This document shows, piece by piece, positions 1 through 6,817 of a DNA stretch of 8,956 nucleotides; the first letter of the stretch is position 1; every line of letters begins with the position of its first letter. Source of the DNA: an uncultured Polaribacter sp. GTDB lineage: Bacteria > Bacteroidota > Bacteroidia > Flavobacteriales > Flavobacteriaceae. The notes under the pieces were generated by a model. That model ran no database searches. It was given only the letters and a program-made list of their open reading frames with translations, and was not told the origin of the DNA. Where the stretch lies: NCBI GenBank assembly GCA_937936695.1, contig CALHCK010000181.1:1-8956 (forward strand), given 5' to 3'. A program made the translations under genes and the position numbers.

Positions 1-3000
1 CCCAATCCTGTTATATCAAGATTTACAAATTGGTAATATGGAAGCTCCTAATGGTTTTGTGAGTTTTAATAATGGTTTTAACAGAATTACTTTAACTGGA
101 GGAACAGAATATTTCTTTAGATTCTATTTGTATGATGAACAAAATACAGATCCTGCTGGTAGAGTGAGACTAGATGATATTTCTTTTCAAAATAGTGTTA
201 CTGCTACTTGTATTGCAGACAGAGATGGTGATGGAATTCCTGATTCTCTAGACTTAGACTCAGACAATGATGGAATTCCTGATAACATAGAGTCACAAAC
301 ATCTATTGGCTATATAGCTCCTAGTGGTGTAGGTATAGAAATTACAGATGTTAACAATAATGGGGTTGATGATAATTATGAAATAGATGGTAATATTGGA
401 ATAAATCCTGTAAATACTGATAGCACAAATGATACAATTCCTGATTATCTCGATACAGACTCTGATAATGATGGAGTTTTAGATATTGCTGAAAATGGAG
501 ATAACTTAAATAATACGATTATAGATATTAATGCGGATGCTGATAATGACGGTATAAACGATATTTTTGATGATAATCTAGGGTTTGTTGTAAATGACGG
601 TCGTGGTAATGGAGATACTATTACAGATGTTACCTCTTTAGAAGATGCCTTTAACGATGCTAATGATAATTTTAATCCTGGTGCAGGTGATCTTGATTAT
701 AGAGATATATCATTAATTAATACTATAATGATTACGCAAGTGTACCAATTTGGTACTGAGCGTTGGATAGAAATTACCAATACTAGTGATACAAATACGG
801 TAGCAGCAAATACTATTCATGTGCAATTGTATAAAGATACATCTGGTGATCAAACTGGAGTTACTCCTGATGCTACATTTAATATAGGCACAGCTATTTT
901 ACCTGGACAATCAGTATTATTTACTAATGATACTAATACCATAACAAATACTACTGCTGCTGCCCCTACCGCTGCTGCAATTATTTTTACAAATAATGAT
1001 TTAACAGATATTGCTGATGGAAATGATATTATAACAGTAGCAAGTACTGGTGATAGTACTTCATGGTCAAATAGATTTGATGTGGTGTCAGAATTTGAAA
1101 ATAATACTTCTTTGGTACGTATTGATGAAACATTAGTACCTAATATAACGTACACTCCATCAGAATGGGTTGTATTTATAGATGATGCAATTGCTACATT
1201 TACAGAGTCGTCAGACGCGAATGCAGGTAGACATCCACACGCTCCTTTAACTTCTGAAATTATTAATTCTAATAATGATGCAAATACACTATTAGGATTA
1301 CATAGAATTAATGTAACTATAAGAACGTCTGGTAATTGGAATAATGGAATTCCTGATAGATCTCGTTTTGTAATTATTGATCAGGACTATAATCATACAA
1401 TAAATAGATTAAGTGCCCGTAGATTAACTGTAAATGCGAATCGTAAATTAGGAATTACTGATAATCTACTAGTAGTAACCAATGATGTTGTATTAAATGG
1501 AGATATCAGACTAATAAACCCTAGTGGTAATAGTGATGCTCAATTAATTCAAACTCATGAGAACGCTAGTTTAGTAACTGGTACAGGAAGGCTACTCGTA
1601 GATCAAAACTCTACAGTACCTAGTTTATATAGATATAATTATATAGGTTCACCTGTACAAACAGGTGTTGGAGCTACTACATATACCGTTGCTGATGTGT
1701 TAAAAGATGGTACAACACCTACCAACTTTACAGGTGTTATCAATACAGATATTGCTAAAGACATTAATTGGATTGGTGGTTTTGATGGAAATACATCTGA
1801 CCCTATCTCGTTAGCAGAATACTGGATTTATACATTTGCAGCTGCAGATGGTAACAGAGCTAATTGGATACAAAAATTTAGCACGGGTACTCTACCAAAT
1901 ACTGATGGTTTTATTTTTAAAGGTCCGGGTAGAGCACAAAATTACACTTATTTAGGAACCCCAAAAGATGGAACTTTGAATTCAACTGTAGGGCAAAACG
2001 AGTCTTATTTGGTAGCAAACCCATATGCTTCTGCCATAAGTGTAAAAGAATTTATAGAAGACAATACAGCATCAACAACAGGTATTCTATATTTTTGGGA
2101 ACATGTAGGAGAAACAGACGATTCTGGTGATACTAGTGGTCATAACTTTGCTGGTTACATTGGTGGCTATGCAACAAGAAATATTGCAATGGGTGTAACT
2201 GCTAGAGGTCCTATAGGTGGTCCTGTAGGAGTTAATGAGACTTTACAAGCTGAAGCTGATTTAAGTTTAGTAGAAGGTAGCTTAGAAACTGTGTTAGATA
2301 ATGATGGTGTTTCTAATATTGATGTTATTAGATTTAATCAAGTAAATGATTCTATCACTTTTAAAAATATTTCATCAGGTGTAGATACCCTTAGAATAAG
2401 GTATAAAACCAATGTTCCAAAATCCATTACTATTTTAGAAAACGACAGACAACCTATAGACTATGTATTACCTGCAACTTCTGGAACTTTTAATATTGCT
2501 GAAATTGTACGTTGTATTGTAGTAGGTAGTAATATTACTCTAAAAACCACAAATACTACACAAATAGATATTGACTTTTTAAATCTTAATGATGATGGGC
2601 AAATAACATGTGCACCTAATCTTGGTGGAAATGAATTTACATATACAGAACCATTACCATATATTCCTATAGGACAAGGTTTCTTTATTCAAGGTAATTC
2701 TTCTGGAGGGACTGTTACTTTTGATAATAGTCAAAGAGAATACATAAATGAAGGTGCTCAATCTGTTTTCTTTAAAAATAATACTAACAAAAAAAGTACT
2801 AATGATAAATTGGCTGTTATAAAATTAGGTATGGACTTTAGAGATATTACTGACAACAGTAATTACCACAGGCAAATAGGTATCTCTTTTGGTCCTTTCC
2901 AATCTTTTGGTTACGATACAGGTTATGATGCTGAAATATTTGACATTGCTAACAGTGATTTTTATTGGAAGTTTCCAAATAGTAGTAGCAAATATATTAT

Positions 3001-3505
3001 TACAGGGGTACAACAAATTTCTAATGATTTAGAAGTACCTTTAGAAATTAAATTAGATTACTCTGGTCAAATTAAAATTTCTATTGATGAAATGAAAAAC
3101 GTAGGTGGTAATGTTTATATTACTGATAAAGTTACGGGGGTTTCTTATCCTATCATAAACGATAAAGCCACTATAAATTTAGAAGCAGGTACTTACACAG
3201 ACCGTTTTGTATTAACTTTTAACAACATTAATGTTTTATCAACTAAAAATAATGTTTTAAATAACTCAACACTTATTTACACAAATAATAATAGTAAATC
3301 TTTAATAATTAAAAAGCAAGACGATATTACAATAAATAAAGTAGAGATATACTCCATTCTTGGTAATACTATTTCTAGTTGGTTTATTAATGAGCAATTA
3401 CAAACTTTAGAGCTAAGTTTAAATAATAAAATACCTGCAGGGGTTTATATTGTAAAATTAAGTACCAACAAAGGTGATATTTCTAAAAAAATAATTATTC
3501 AGTAA
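1..3505 (+). CDS. Large T9SS-secreted surface protein with thrombospondin type 3 repeats, 5'-partial
   Basis: The frame is open from base 2 to the TAA at 3503-3505, so the gene starts left of the window. The first ATG (38) is not preceded by a stop and is not followed by a signal peptide, so it is probably internal. Counting from that Met (1155 residues): Asp-rich thrombospondin type 3 repeats at about 61-85, 104-116, 128-152 and 164-178 (DRDGDGIPD, DSDNDGIPD, DSDNDGVLD, DADNDGIND), expected to bind calcium; a lamin-tail-like beta domain at about 228-305 (ITQVYQFGTERWIEITN, then LPGQSVLF); a long Thr/Asn-rich beta region without a recognised domain; and a T9SS type A C-terminal sorting domain at about 1076-1155 (VEIYSILGN, PAGVYIVKLSTNKGDISKKI). 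Family knowledge: such tails direct export across the outer membrane and are cleaved as the cargo is anchored or released. Substrate or adhesive role is not evident. It is closed by the terminator at 3529-3557. Confidence 0.9.
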   Translation, partial: PILLYQDLQIGNMEAPNGFVSFNNGFNRITLTGGTEYFFRFYLYDEQNTDPAGRVRLDDISFQNSVTATCIADRDGDGIPDSLDLDSDNDGIPDNIESQTSIGYIAPSGVGIEITDVNNNGVDDNYEIDGNIGINPVNTDSTNDTIPDYLDTDSDNDGVLDIAENGDNLNNTIIDINADADNDGINDIFDDNLGFVVNDGRGNGDTITDVTSLEDAFNDANDNFNPGAGDLDYRDISLINTIMITQVYQFGTERWIEITNTSDTNTVAANTIHVQLYKDTSGDQTGVTPDATFNIGTAILPGQSVLFTNDTNTITNTTAAAPTAAAIIFTNNDLTDIADGNDIITVASTGDSTSWSNRFDVVSEFENNTSLVRIDETLVPNITYTPSEWVVFIDDAIATFTESSDANAGRHPHAPLTSEIINSNNDANTLLGLHRINVTIRTSGNWNNGIPDRSRFVIIDQDYNHTINRLSARRLTVNANRKLGITDNLLVVTNDVVLNGDIRLINPSGNSDAQLIQTHENASLVTGTGRLLVDQNSTVPSLYRYNYIGSPVQTGVGATTYTVADVLKDGTTPTNFTGVINTDIAKDINWIGGFDGNTSDPISLAEYWIYTFAAADGNRANWIQKFSTGTLPNTDGFIFKGPGRAQNYTYLGTPKDGTLNSTVGQNESYLVANPYASAISVKEFIEDNTASTTGILYFWEHVGETDDSGDTSGHNFAGYIGGYATRNIAMGVTARGPIGGPVGVNETLQAEADLSLVEGSLETVLDNDGVSNIDVIRFNQVNDSITFKNISSGVDTLRIRYKTNVPKSITILENDRQPIDYVLPATSGTFNIAEIVRCIVVGSNITLKTTNTTQIDIDFLNLNDDGQITCAPNLGGNEFTYTEPLPYIPIGQGFFIQGNSSGGTVTFDNSQREYINEGAQSVFFKNNTNKKSTNDKLAVIKLGMDFRDITDNSNYHRQIGISFGPFQSFGYDTGYDAEIFDIANSDFYWKFPNSSSKYIITGVQQISNDLEVPLEIKLDYSGQIKISIDEMKNVGGNVYITDKVTGVSYPIINDKATINLEAGTYTDRFVLTFNNINVLSTKNNVLNNSTLIYTNNNSKSLIIKKQDDITINKVEIYSILGNTISSWFINEQLQTLELSLNNKIPAGVYIVKLSTNKGDISKKIIIQ

Positions 3506-3528
3506 ATAAACATCAGTTTATACAATTT

Positions 3529-3557
3529 AAAAAAGCGACCTTAATGGTCGCTTTTTT
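3529..3557 (+). terminator. Intrinsic terminator of the large surface-protein gene
   Basis: Perfect 12-bp stem AAAAAAGCGACC (3529-3540), loop TTAAT, GGTCGCTTTTTT (3546-3557). The GC-rich core GCGACC/GGTCGC is followed by six T. It lies 24 bases after the stop codon. Because the left arm begins with six A, it can also work on the minus strand, but no minus-strand gene points into it. Confidence 0.9.
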
Positions 3558-3610
3558 ATTGGTGATAATCTTTTAAATTTAAGTTAAAATAAAAACAAGA
3601 CTGCGCAACT

Positions 3611-3619
3611 TAGTTTTTG
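3611..3619 (+). promoter_or_regulatory. Possible promoter -7 element for the RNA methyltransferase
   Basis: TAGTTTTTG lies 28 bases before the ATG at 3648 and approximates the Bacteroidota -7 consensus TAnnTTTG with one extra base. It is followed by GTACATTTACAAA, a context common before flavobacterial genes. No convincing TTG element is found at the usual -33 distance. It is the only candidate between the upstream terminator and the gene. Confidence 0.3.
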
Positions 3620-3647
3620 TACATTTACAAATTATTATATAAGAAAA

Positions 3648-4859
3648 ATGAGATTACACAGAAATTTAACTTTTGCAGTAATAGATAGTATTAGAGATAT
3701 ATTTAATGAGGGTGTTTATGCAGATAAAGCTGTAGAAAAAGCCCTAAAAAGAGATAAACGCTGGGGAGCCAGAGATAGAAAATTTGTTGCCGAAACAATA
3801 TATGACATTGTTAGATGGAATAGATTGTATGCCGAAATAGCGGAAGTAAAAGTTCCTTTTGATAGAGATAATATTTGGAGACTTTTTTCTGTATGGTGTA
3901 TTTTAAGAGGAATTCCTTTACCAGATTGGAACCAAATAGGAAACGTACCTGAGCGAAGAATTAAGGGGAGATTTGCAGAATTATCTAAAACTAGAAAATT
4001 TAGAGAATCTATACCAGATTGGATGGATGAAATGTGCGTAGAAGAATTGGGTGAAGATTTATGGACAAAAGAAATTGCTGCTTTAAACAAACAAGCAAAC
4101 GTAATTTTAAGAACCAATACATTAAATATTTCTAAAGAAATACTTCAAAAAAAATTACGTACAGAAAATATACTTACACAATTTGTTCCGCATCATCCAG
4201 ATGCTTTAGTGTTAGAAGAAAGAGCCAATGTGTTTAAAACAGAAGCTTTTCATAATGGTTATTTTGAAGTTCAAGATGCTTCTTCGCAACTTGTTGCTGC
4301 TTATTTAGATGTGCAACCAGGTATGAAAGTTGTAGATACTTGTGCGGGTGCTGGTGGTAAAACTTTGCATTTATCTGCTTTAATGCAAAATAAAGGTCAG
4401 ATTATAGCAATGGATATTTACGAAAGTAAACTTCGTAAATTAAAAGTTAGAGCCAAAAGAAACAAAGCACATAATATTAGTTTAAGAGTTATTGATTCTA
4501 CTAAACCAATTAAAAAATTACACGGTAAAGCAGATAGAGTATTAATTGATGCTCCTTGTTCTGGTTTAGGTGTAATCCGCAGAAATCCAGATTCTAAATG
4601 GAAATTACAACCAGAATTTATTGAAAACATCAAACAAGTTCAGCAAGATGTTTTACAACAATATTCTAAAATGGTAAAACCAGGAGGAAAAATGGTGTAT
4701 GCTACATGCTCTATTTTGCCCTCAGAAAATAAACATCAAGTTGACAAATTCTTAACATCAGAGTCAGGAAAAGACTTTAAATTTGTTTCAGATAAAGAAG
4801 TATTTGCACATATATCTGGCTTTGACGGTTTTTATATGGCTTTACTTGAAAGAGCATAA
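3648..4859 (+). CDS. RsmB/NOP-family RNA m5C methyltransferase
   Basis: A 403-residue class I SAM-dependent RNA cytosine-5 methyltransferase, probably acting on 16S rRNA (RsmB-like), though the exact target cannot be read from sequence. Residues about 1-130 form a NusB-like helical region. SAM motif I is at 228-239 (VVDTCAGAGGKT), and the acidic ribose-binding residue follows in AMDIYESK (254-261). Motif IV is DAPCSGLG with Cys304 and motif VI is ATCS with Cys354. In this family the motif VI cysteine attacks C6 of the target cytosine and the motif IV cysteine helps release the product; both are present. The C-terminus GFDGFYMALLERA is the usual family ending. Length is close to the 429 residues of E. 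coli RsmB, and the ATG has an A-rich leader (AAGAAAAATG). It appears to be transcribed alone: a terminator precedes it and hairpins follow. Nothing suggests decay. Confidence 0.93.
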   Translation: MRLHRNLTFAVIDSIRDIFNEGVYADKAVEKALKRDKRWGARDRKFVAETIYDIVRWNRLYAEIAEVKVPFDRDNIWRLFSVWCILRGIPLPDWNQIGNVPERRIKGRFAELSKTRKFRESIPDWMDEMCVEELGEDLWTKEIAALNKQANVILRTNTLNISKEILQKKLRTENILTQFVPHHPDALVLEERANVFKTEAFHNGYFEVQDASSQLVAAYLDVQPGMKVVDTCAGAGGKTLHLSALMQNKGQIIAMDIYESKLRKLKVRAKRNKAHNISLRVIDSTKPIKKLHGKADRVLIDAPCSGLGVIRRNPDSKWKLQPEFIENIKQVQQDVLQQYSKMVKPGGKMVYATCSILPSENKHQVDKFLTSESGKDFKFVSDKEVFAHISGFDGFYMALLERA

Positions 4860-4871
4860 AATTTAAAAATC

Positions 4872-4919
4872 ATGTAAAAATTTTATGTTCTAAAAAAGAA
4901 CAAATAAAAATTTTTACAT
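4872..4919. repeat. Long AT-rich imperfect inverted repeat after the methyltransferase gene
   Basis: The left arm 4872-4891 begins ATGTAAAAATTTTATGTTCT, the loop is AAAAA, and the right arm 4897-4919 begins AGAACA and ends ATTTTTACAT. The arms pair over about 20 bp with small bulges in the A/T runs. It starts 12 bases past the stop codon. There is no clean T-run after it, so it is more likely a 3'-end stabilising hairpin or the remnant of a small palindromic element than a terminator. Confidence 0.6.
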
Positions 4920-4957
4920 TGAAAAACTCAACTTACTTTTTATCATTTAAAATAATA

Positions 4958-4995
4958 AAAGCACCTGTACTTTATGTAAACAGGTGCTTTCTCTT
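4958..4995 (+). terminator. Intrinsic terminator between the methyltransferase and the lamin-tail gene
   Basis: Perfect 11-bp stem AAAGCACCTGT (4958-4968) with ACAGGTGCTTT (4980-4990), an 11-base loop, then a T-rich tail (TTTCTCTTTTT). It lies about 100 bases after the methyltransferase stop and ends that transcription unit. The left arm has an A-run that would also suit minus-strand termination, but no minus-strand gene is seen here. Confidence 0.8.
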
Positions 4996-5000
4996 TTTAT

Positions 5001-5190
5001 ATTTTACGCTAGAAAATAATAATCAAAAAAATAAAAACACCTATAATTTGTTTTTATTAAATCCAACTTAAATCAATATATCAACAACCATATATATAAA
5101 AGAATCGAACATAAATAAATGTAAACATAAAAAGAGAATTGCGACACAATTATAACAATTCTACCATTTATTAAAAACTTGCCTAATAAA
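5001..5190 (+). other. Leader region of the lamin-tail gene, with a short inverted repeat
   Basis: This is the rest of the 330-base gap before the ATG at 5191. It is very AT-rich. The only structure seen is the inverted repeat AGAATTG (5135-5141) and CAATTCT (5156-5162) around a 14-base spacer, ending 28 bases before the start codon. It could be an operator half-site pair or a weak leader hairpin. A possible promoter-like stretch TATAATTTG occurs at about 5044-5052, but it does not fit the TAnnTTTG spacing exactly. No small ORF or RNA gene was recognised. Confidence 0.3.
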
Positions 5191-6108
5191 ATGAAAAAAC
5201 TTCTTCTACTAGCATTATTCCTATCAGTTTCTATTATTTCTAGAACTGTAGCTGCTCATAAAACAATTAAAATATTAGATACTAATTATATTAAATTTTC
5301 TTTCATAGAAAAAGATAGTACTAATACTGCTACTAAAAAAAACACAACTACTTCTGATAATAGAACTGCTGATTTATTTTTTTCTGAATACATAGAAGGT
5401 TCTGATAATAACAAAGCGCTTGAAATAGCTAACACAACTGATAATCCAATAGATTTGGGACAATATTCTATAAAAAAACAATTAAACGGAGGGCTTAAAG
5501 GAAAAAAATGGGAAAGCTCTCTTCAATTATCAGGAACTCTTAATCCTGGAGAGGTGTACGTAATTATAAACGAACAAACTACAAATGATAAGTTAATAGA
5601 AGAGGCAGATTTTATGCTTTCTACTGCTTTAAGTGACATCATGGATTTTAACGGAAATGATCCTTTAGGATTATTTAAAAATAATGTTTTAATAGATATT
5701 ATAGGTAAATACAATAACATTTATCATTTTGCTAAAGACAAAACATTAAGAAGAAAAATAGGTATACAAAAACCAAATTCTAATTTTAATATAAATGATG
5801 AATGGGAAGAATATTTAGTAGATACAGTAGATGATATTGGAAATTATAATACTACAGGAAAAATTAAAGCTTTTTTATTAAGTAAATTGCAAATATATGC
5901 GAATACAAAAAAAGAAAATACACTATCAGAATCCACTACAACTTTTCCTATAAATAAGTTTACGATATATAACACAAAAGGAAAAAAAGTAACTTCTGTA
6001 AATAACTTAAACAAGGTAACAAATATTAGTTCTCTAAAAAAAGGAAACTACATAATAGAATTTAAGTTGAATAATGAAACTCATACTGTAGGTTTTACAA
6101 AAAAGTAA
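5191..6108 (+). CDS. Small T9SS-secreted lamin-tail-domain protein
   Basis: A 305-residue exported protein. The ATG at 5191 is preferred over the in-frame TTG 12 bases earlier because it places a clean signal peptide at the N-terminus (MKKLLLLALFLSVSIISRTVAA, residues 1-22). A Thr/Asn-rich linker (about 40-58) leads into a lamin-tail domain at about 60-222: DLFFSEYIEGSDNNKALEIAN, then DLGQYSI, LSGTLNPGEVYVI, FNGNDPLGLFKN and LIDIIG. These are the usual motifs of bacterial lamin-tail domains, often found attached to secreted nucleases and phosphatases. No enzyme domain is present here. Residues about 250-305 form a short T9SS type A sorting tail (FTIYNTKGKKV, LKKGNYIIEFKLN). Its role is unknown; it is likely a cell-surface or secreted binding module. 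It appears to be a single-gene unit, with a terminator upstream and decayed mobile DNA downstream. Confidence 0.88.
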   Translation: MKKLLLLALFLSVSIISRTVAAHKTIKILDTNYIKFSFIEKDSTNTATKKNTTTSDNRTADLFFSEYIEGSDNNKALEIANTTDNPIDLGQYSIKKQLNGGLKGKKWESSLQLSGTLNPGEVYVIINEQTTNDKLIEEADFMLSTALSDIMDFNGNDPLGLFKNNVLIDIIGKYNNIYHFAKDKTLRRKIGIQKPNSNFNINDEWEEYLVDTVDDIGNYNTTGKIKAFLLSKLQIYANTKKENTLSESTTTFPINKFTIYNTKGKKVTSVNNLNKVTNISSLKKGNYIIEFKLNNETHTVGFTKK

Positions 6109-6145
6109 ATTCTTTTTTTGAATATCCCTAAACAATCATACTTAT

Positions 6146-6168
6146 AAAAAAAGCCTAATAATCTTAGG
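6146..6168 (-). terminator. Possible weak minus-strand terminator
   Basis: Read on the minus strand: CCTAA, loop GATTA, TTAGG, then C and seven T (plus-strand A-run 6146-6152). The stem is only 5 bp, so it is weak, but the T-run is good. It is placed to end transcripts coming from the small minus-strand gene at 6561. On the plus strand there is no T-run, so it is a poor terminator for the lamin-tail gene. Confidence 0.35.
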
Positions 6169-6180
6169 TTAAAATAAGTT

Positions 6181-6341
6181 ATGAATATCTTCAGTTTTAC
6201 AGCCCATTTCGAGAATGAAGACGCTTGTCGTTTACATTTTAAATAGAAAGAGACAAAGTTGCTGTTAAGTGTCGTCGTTGTGCTAACATGCATCATTATT
6301 TGATAAAATCAGTTTGGAGTTATGAATGTAAAACTTGTTGT
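6181..6341 (+). pseudogene. IS1595-type transposase remnant, N-terminal zinc-ribbon part, frameshifted
   Basis: The ATG at 6181 opens MNIFSFTAHFENEDACRLHFK and hits TAG at 6244-6246. A one-base frame change then continues the protein as ERDKVAVKCRRCANMHHY (from 6246) and WSYECKTCC (to 6341). This is the standard N-terminus of IS1595-family transposases: an FxxHFxxExxCRxHF helix followed by a zinc ribbon with CxxC (CRRC) and CxxC (CKTC). The first break is most simply a 1-base deletion near 6244. The DDE-like catalytic domain is entirely missing; similarity stops at about 6341, and the frame ends at TGA 6357-6359. It is therefore a dead 5' fragment of about 160 bases. The terminal repeats could not be located. 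Confidence 0.82.
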
Positions 6342-6561
6342 CTATGTCTCTTTTTATGATTGAAATTTGGTCTTGATATTTTTTCATTTCTTTTTCCCAG
6401 TTGCATCCGCACTAGTCATAAAATGTATCTTCTGGATTGTGACACCAAGAAACTAAACCGTCTGGTTTTACACCACCACAATTATTTTTCGGTTTTTCAA
6501 TAAATTGATCGTACACATTAGACAGTGTAAATAGAGTTATAAATAATAGAATAGGTTTCAT
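6283..6561 (-). pseudogene. Small exported-protein gene with an in-frame TAG, truncated by the IS1595 remnant
   Basis: The ATG at 6561 gives a 49-residue product with a signal-peptide-like start (MKPILLFITLFTLSNVYDQF), then a Cys-containing stretch (NNCGGVKPDG, WCHNPED), ending at TAG 6412-6414. The same frame continues past the TAG as CGCNWEKEMKKYQDQISIIK to about 6342, a charged helix-like segment. From there it reads antisense through the IS1595 remnant and stops at 6283-6285, so the last 20 or so codons are not native. Interpretation: a small secreted protein of unknown family, first cut at its 3' end by the IS, then carrying a nonsense codon. Alternatively the 49-residue form is the real product. 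It has its own promoter-like element (6592-6599). No family was recognised. Confidence 0.5.
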
Positions 6562-6591
6562 AATTAACTGTTTTTTTATAAAAGTATAATG

Positions 6592-6599
6592 CAAATTTA
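6592..6599 (-). promoter_or_regulatory. TAnnTTTG -7 element for the small minus-strand gene
   Basis: On the minus strand this reads TAAATTTG followed by CA, an exact match to the Bacteroidota -7 consensus TAnnTTTG, 30 bases before the ATG at 6561. The nearest upstream TTG is about 27 bases away, longer than the usual spacing, so the -33 part is weak. Confidence 0.5.
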
Positions 6600-6606
6600 T
6601 GTTTTA

Positions 6607-6685
6607 GTAACGTTTGTGTAAGTACCCAATAGTAGGTATATTTTAGAAATGTTATTCATTTTTTGGTAATTACTGGCAACGTTAC
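6607..6685. repeat. attC-like imperfect palindrome (79 bases)
   Basis: The left arm is GTAACGTT-TGT-GTAAGTACC (6607-6626). The right arm is GGTAATTAC-TGGC-AACGTTAC (6665-6685). Outer boxes of 8 bp pair perfectly and inner boxes of 9 bp pair with one mismatch, separated on each side by an unpaired 3-4 base spacer. A 38-base AT-rich segment forms the tip. This layout (outer box with an AAC/GTT core, unpaired spacer, inner box, variable tip) is that of integron attC recombination sites, although the boxes do not match the classic RYYYAAC/GTTRRRY consensus exactly. It lies between the divergent small gene and rtcB, in about 220 bases with no credible ORF. Confidence 0.5.
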
Positions 6686-6736
6686 ACGTATATGATTTTG
6701 GTTGTAGCTTTTGCGGAAACTGAATTATATAAGGTG

Positions 6737-6764
6737 TTGTGCGATGTGATTGGAAAAAAGGGCG
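6737..6764 (+). repeat. Left 28-base inverted repeat flanking rtcB
   Basis: TTGTGCG (6737-6743), ten variable bases, then AAAAAAGGGCG (6754-6764). The reverse complement of 8201-8228 has the same two blocks with exactly the same ten-base spacing, 22 of 28 positions identical. It ends 53 bases before the rtcB start codon. No target-site duplication is evident outside the pair. Confidence 0.7.
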
Positions 6765-6805
6765 TGCCTGCCGAAGAAAGGTAAACACATAAGAGTAAGA
6801 AATAT

Positions 6806-6813
6806 TAAATTTG
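6806..6813 (+). promoter_or_regulatory. TAnnTTTG element directly before rtcB
   Basis: TAAATTTG matches the Bacteroidota -7 consensus exactly, but it ends only 4 bases before the ATG at 6818. If it is used, the transcript would start at or beside the start codon and be leaderless. No TTG lies at the expected -33 position, so this may be chance in AT-rich DNA. Confidence 0.25.
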
Positions 6814-6817
6814 AATT

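Noticed and set aside
181..580. DNA tandem repeat at the Asp-rich region
   Set aside because: The repeated GATGGAATTCCTGAT-like motifs simply encode the thrombospondin type 3 repeats; they are not an independent repeat or a CRISPR array.
850..1155. Minus-strand open frame of about 100 codons inside the large surface-protein gene
   Set aside because: Lies wholly inside a convincing coding frame, has no family features, and is explained as an antisense shadow. The other antisense frames under the methyltransferase and rtcB genes were rejected for the same reason.
5179..5190. TTG start giving a four-residue N-terminal extension of the lamin-tail protein
   Set aside because: The ATG at 5191 begins directly with the charged and hydrophobic parts of a signal peptide (MKKLLLLALF); the extension adds nothing and TTG starts are less likely.
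6412..6414. TAG as a recoded (read-through or pyrrolysine) codon in the small exported gene
   Set aside because: No supporting structure or machinery is visible, and the frame soon runs antisense through an IS remnant; a nonsense mutation or a true stop is simpler.
6597..6788. Minus-strand 63-codon frame between the small gene and rtcB
   Set aside because: It runs through the attC-like palindrome and the left rtcB repeat, its composition is unlike neighbouring proteins, and no leader or family signal is seen.
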